Of a DNA stretch of 14,096 nt, positions 14,036 to 14,096 are shown piece by piece. The notes under the pieces are model-generated. The model worked only from the letters and a program-made list of their open reading frames with translations, did no database searches and was not told the origin of the DNA. This DNA is from Clostridia bacterium (GTDB lineage: Bacteria > Bacillota > Clostridia > Oscillospirales > CAG-272): the NCBI GenBank assembly GCA_017518025.1, contig JAFWWR010000014.1, forward strand, positions 1 to 14,096, read 5' to 3'. Both the position numbers and the translations under genes were made by a program. Numbering within the stretch: the stretch's first letter is position 1; every line of letters starts with the position of its first letter.

Positions 14036-14041
14036 TATAAT
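14036..14041 (+). promoter_or_regulatory. Probable -10 box for the gene at the right edge
   Basis: A consensus TATAAT stands 29 nt before the ATG at 14071, right after the hairpin. No good -35 box is found 16-18 nt upstream (that space is the hairpin's right arm), so strength is uncertain. Confidence 0.45.
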
Positions 14042-14070
14042 AAAGAAAAAGCAAAGGAGGAATGAAAGGA

Positions 14071-14096
14071 ATGGGAAGACCAAAAGGCGGGAAGAA
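14071..14096 (+). CDS. Start of an unidentified gene beginning MGRPKGGKK (partial)
   Basis: Only eight full codons and part of a ninth are visible: Met-Gly-Arg-Pro-Lys-Gly-Gly-Lys then an AA-beginning codon. AAAGGAGG (14053-14060) is a perfect ribosome site, 10 nt from ATG 14071 and only 1 nt from an in-frame ATG at 14062, so 14071 is more likely. GRPKGGK resembles the basic AT-hook-like N-termini seen in some bacterial DNA-binding proteins, including helix-turn-helix subunits of IS3-type transposases. That identity is a guess from eight residues; the rest lies outside. Confidence 0.5.

Larger units (their letters stand above)
13993..14096 (+). mobile_element. Possible left end of an insertion sequence
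   Basis: Three clues point the same way: an apparently broken terminator arm at 13970-13980, a TG-containing hairpin (TGATGG from 13994) followed at once by TATAAT and a strong ribosome site, and a first protein stretch (GRPKGGK) of a type used by some transposase DNA-binding subunits. The exact left end, target duplication and transposase cannot be seen because the window ends 26 nt into the gene. Confidence 0.3.

Noticed and set aside
13406..14083. 225-codon open frame on the minus strand
   Set aside because: Antisense to citrate synthase and running through the hairpin region; low-complexity shadow.
1..14096. CRISPR arrays, tRNA genes, rRNA genes, prophage genes
   Set aside because: No regularly spaced repeats, cloverleaf-like intergenic segments, rRNA-length homology or phage proteins were seen; spacers are all short and accounted for above.

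Overview
The window looks like chromosome of a Gram-positive, probably anaerobic Firmicutes/Clostridia-type bacterium, GC-rich in its genes and AT-rich in its control regions. This rests on the protein types: an alpha2-type glycyl-tRNA synthetase, QueH instead of QueG, a 977-residue M16C peptidase, an NlpC/P60-like wall enzyme, a NodB-type deacetylase lipoprotein and a LytR-CpsA-Psr-like membrane protein. Strong AGGAGG ribosome sites and TTGAxx-17-TAAAAT promoters agree with it. No genus can be named from the sequence. The genes are mostly housekeeping, and I see no obvious new multi-gene system.

Layout. (1) 1-1931 (+): the 3' third of uvrA (cut by the window edge at Walker A of the second ATPase), an unrecognised small lipoprotein and a thioredoxin, closed by a strong terminator. 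(2) 1913-7241 (+): a promoter built into the tail of that terminator drives a tight five-gene operon, queH, LCP-like gene, glyS, rsmA, NlpC/P60-like gene. Gaps are 20-36 nt and a terminator closes it. Three members serve translation (tRNA modification, tRNA charging, 16S rRNA methylation) and two are membrane-anchored envelope proteins. (3) 7270-11178 (+): an M16C metallopeptidase and a polysaccharide deacetylase lipoprotein, ending in a GC-rich hairpin shared with the convergent gene. (4) 11185-12318 (-): a stand-alone cysteine desulfurase. (5) 12319-12586: an AT-rich divergent control region with one promoter per direction. (6) 12587-13963 (+): citrate synthase. (7) 13964-14096: what looks like half of a terminator stem, then a long hairpin, a TATAAT box, a strong ribosome site and the start of a gene beginning MGRPKGGKK. 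This may be the left end of an insertion sequence, but the window stops before it can be confirmed.

Best second looks: the possible insertion-sequence boundary after citrate synthase, the LCP-like protein that lacks the usual catalytic motif, and a 17-nt identity to the 16S rRNA 530 loop at the uvrA stop codon. I saw no CRISPR array, tRNA gene, rRNA gene or origin.
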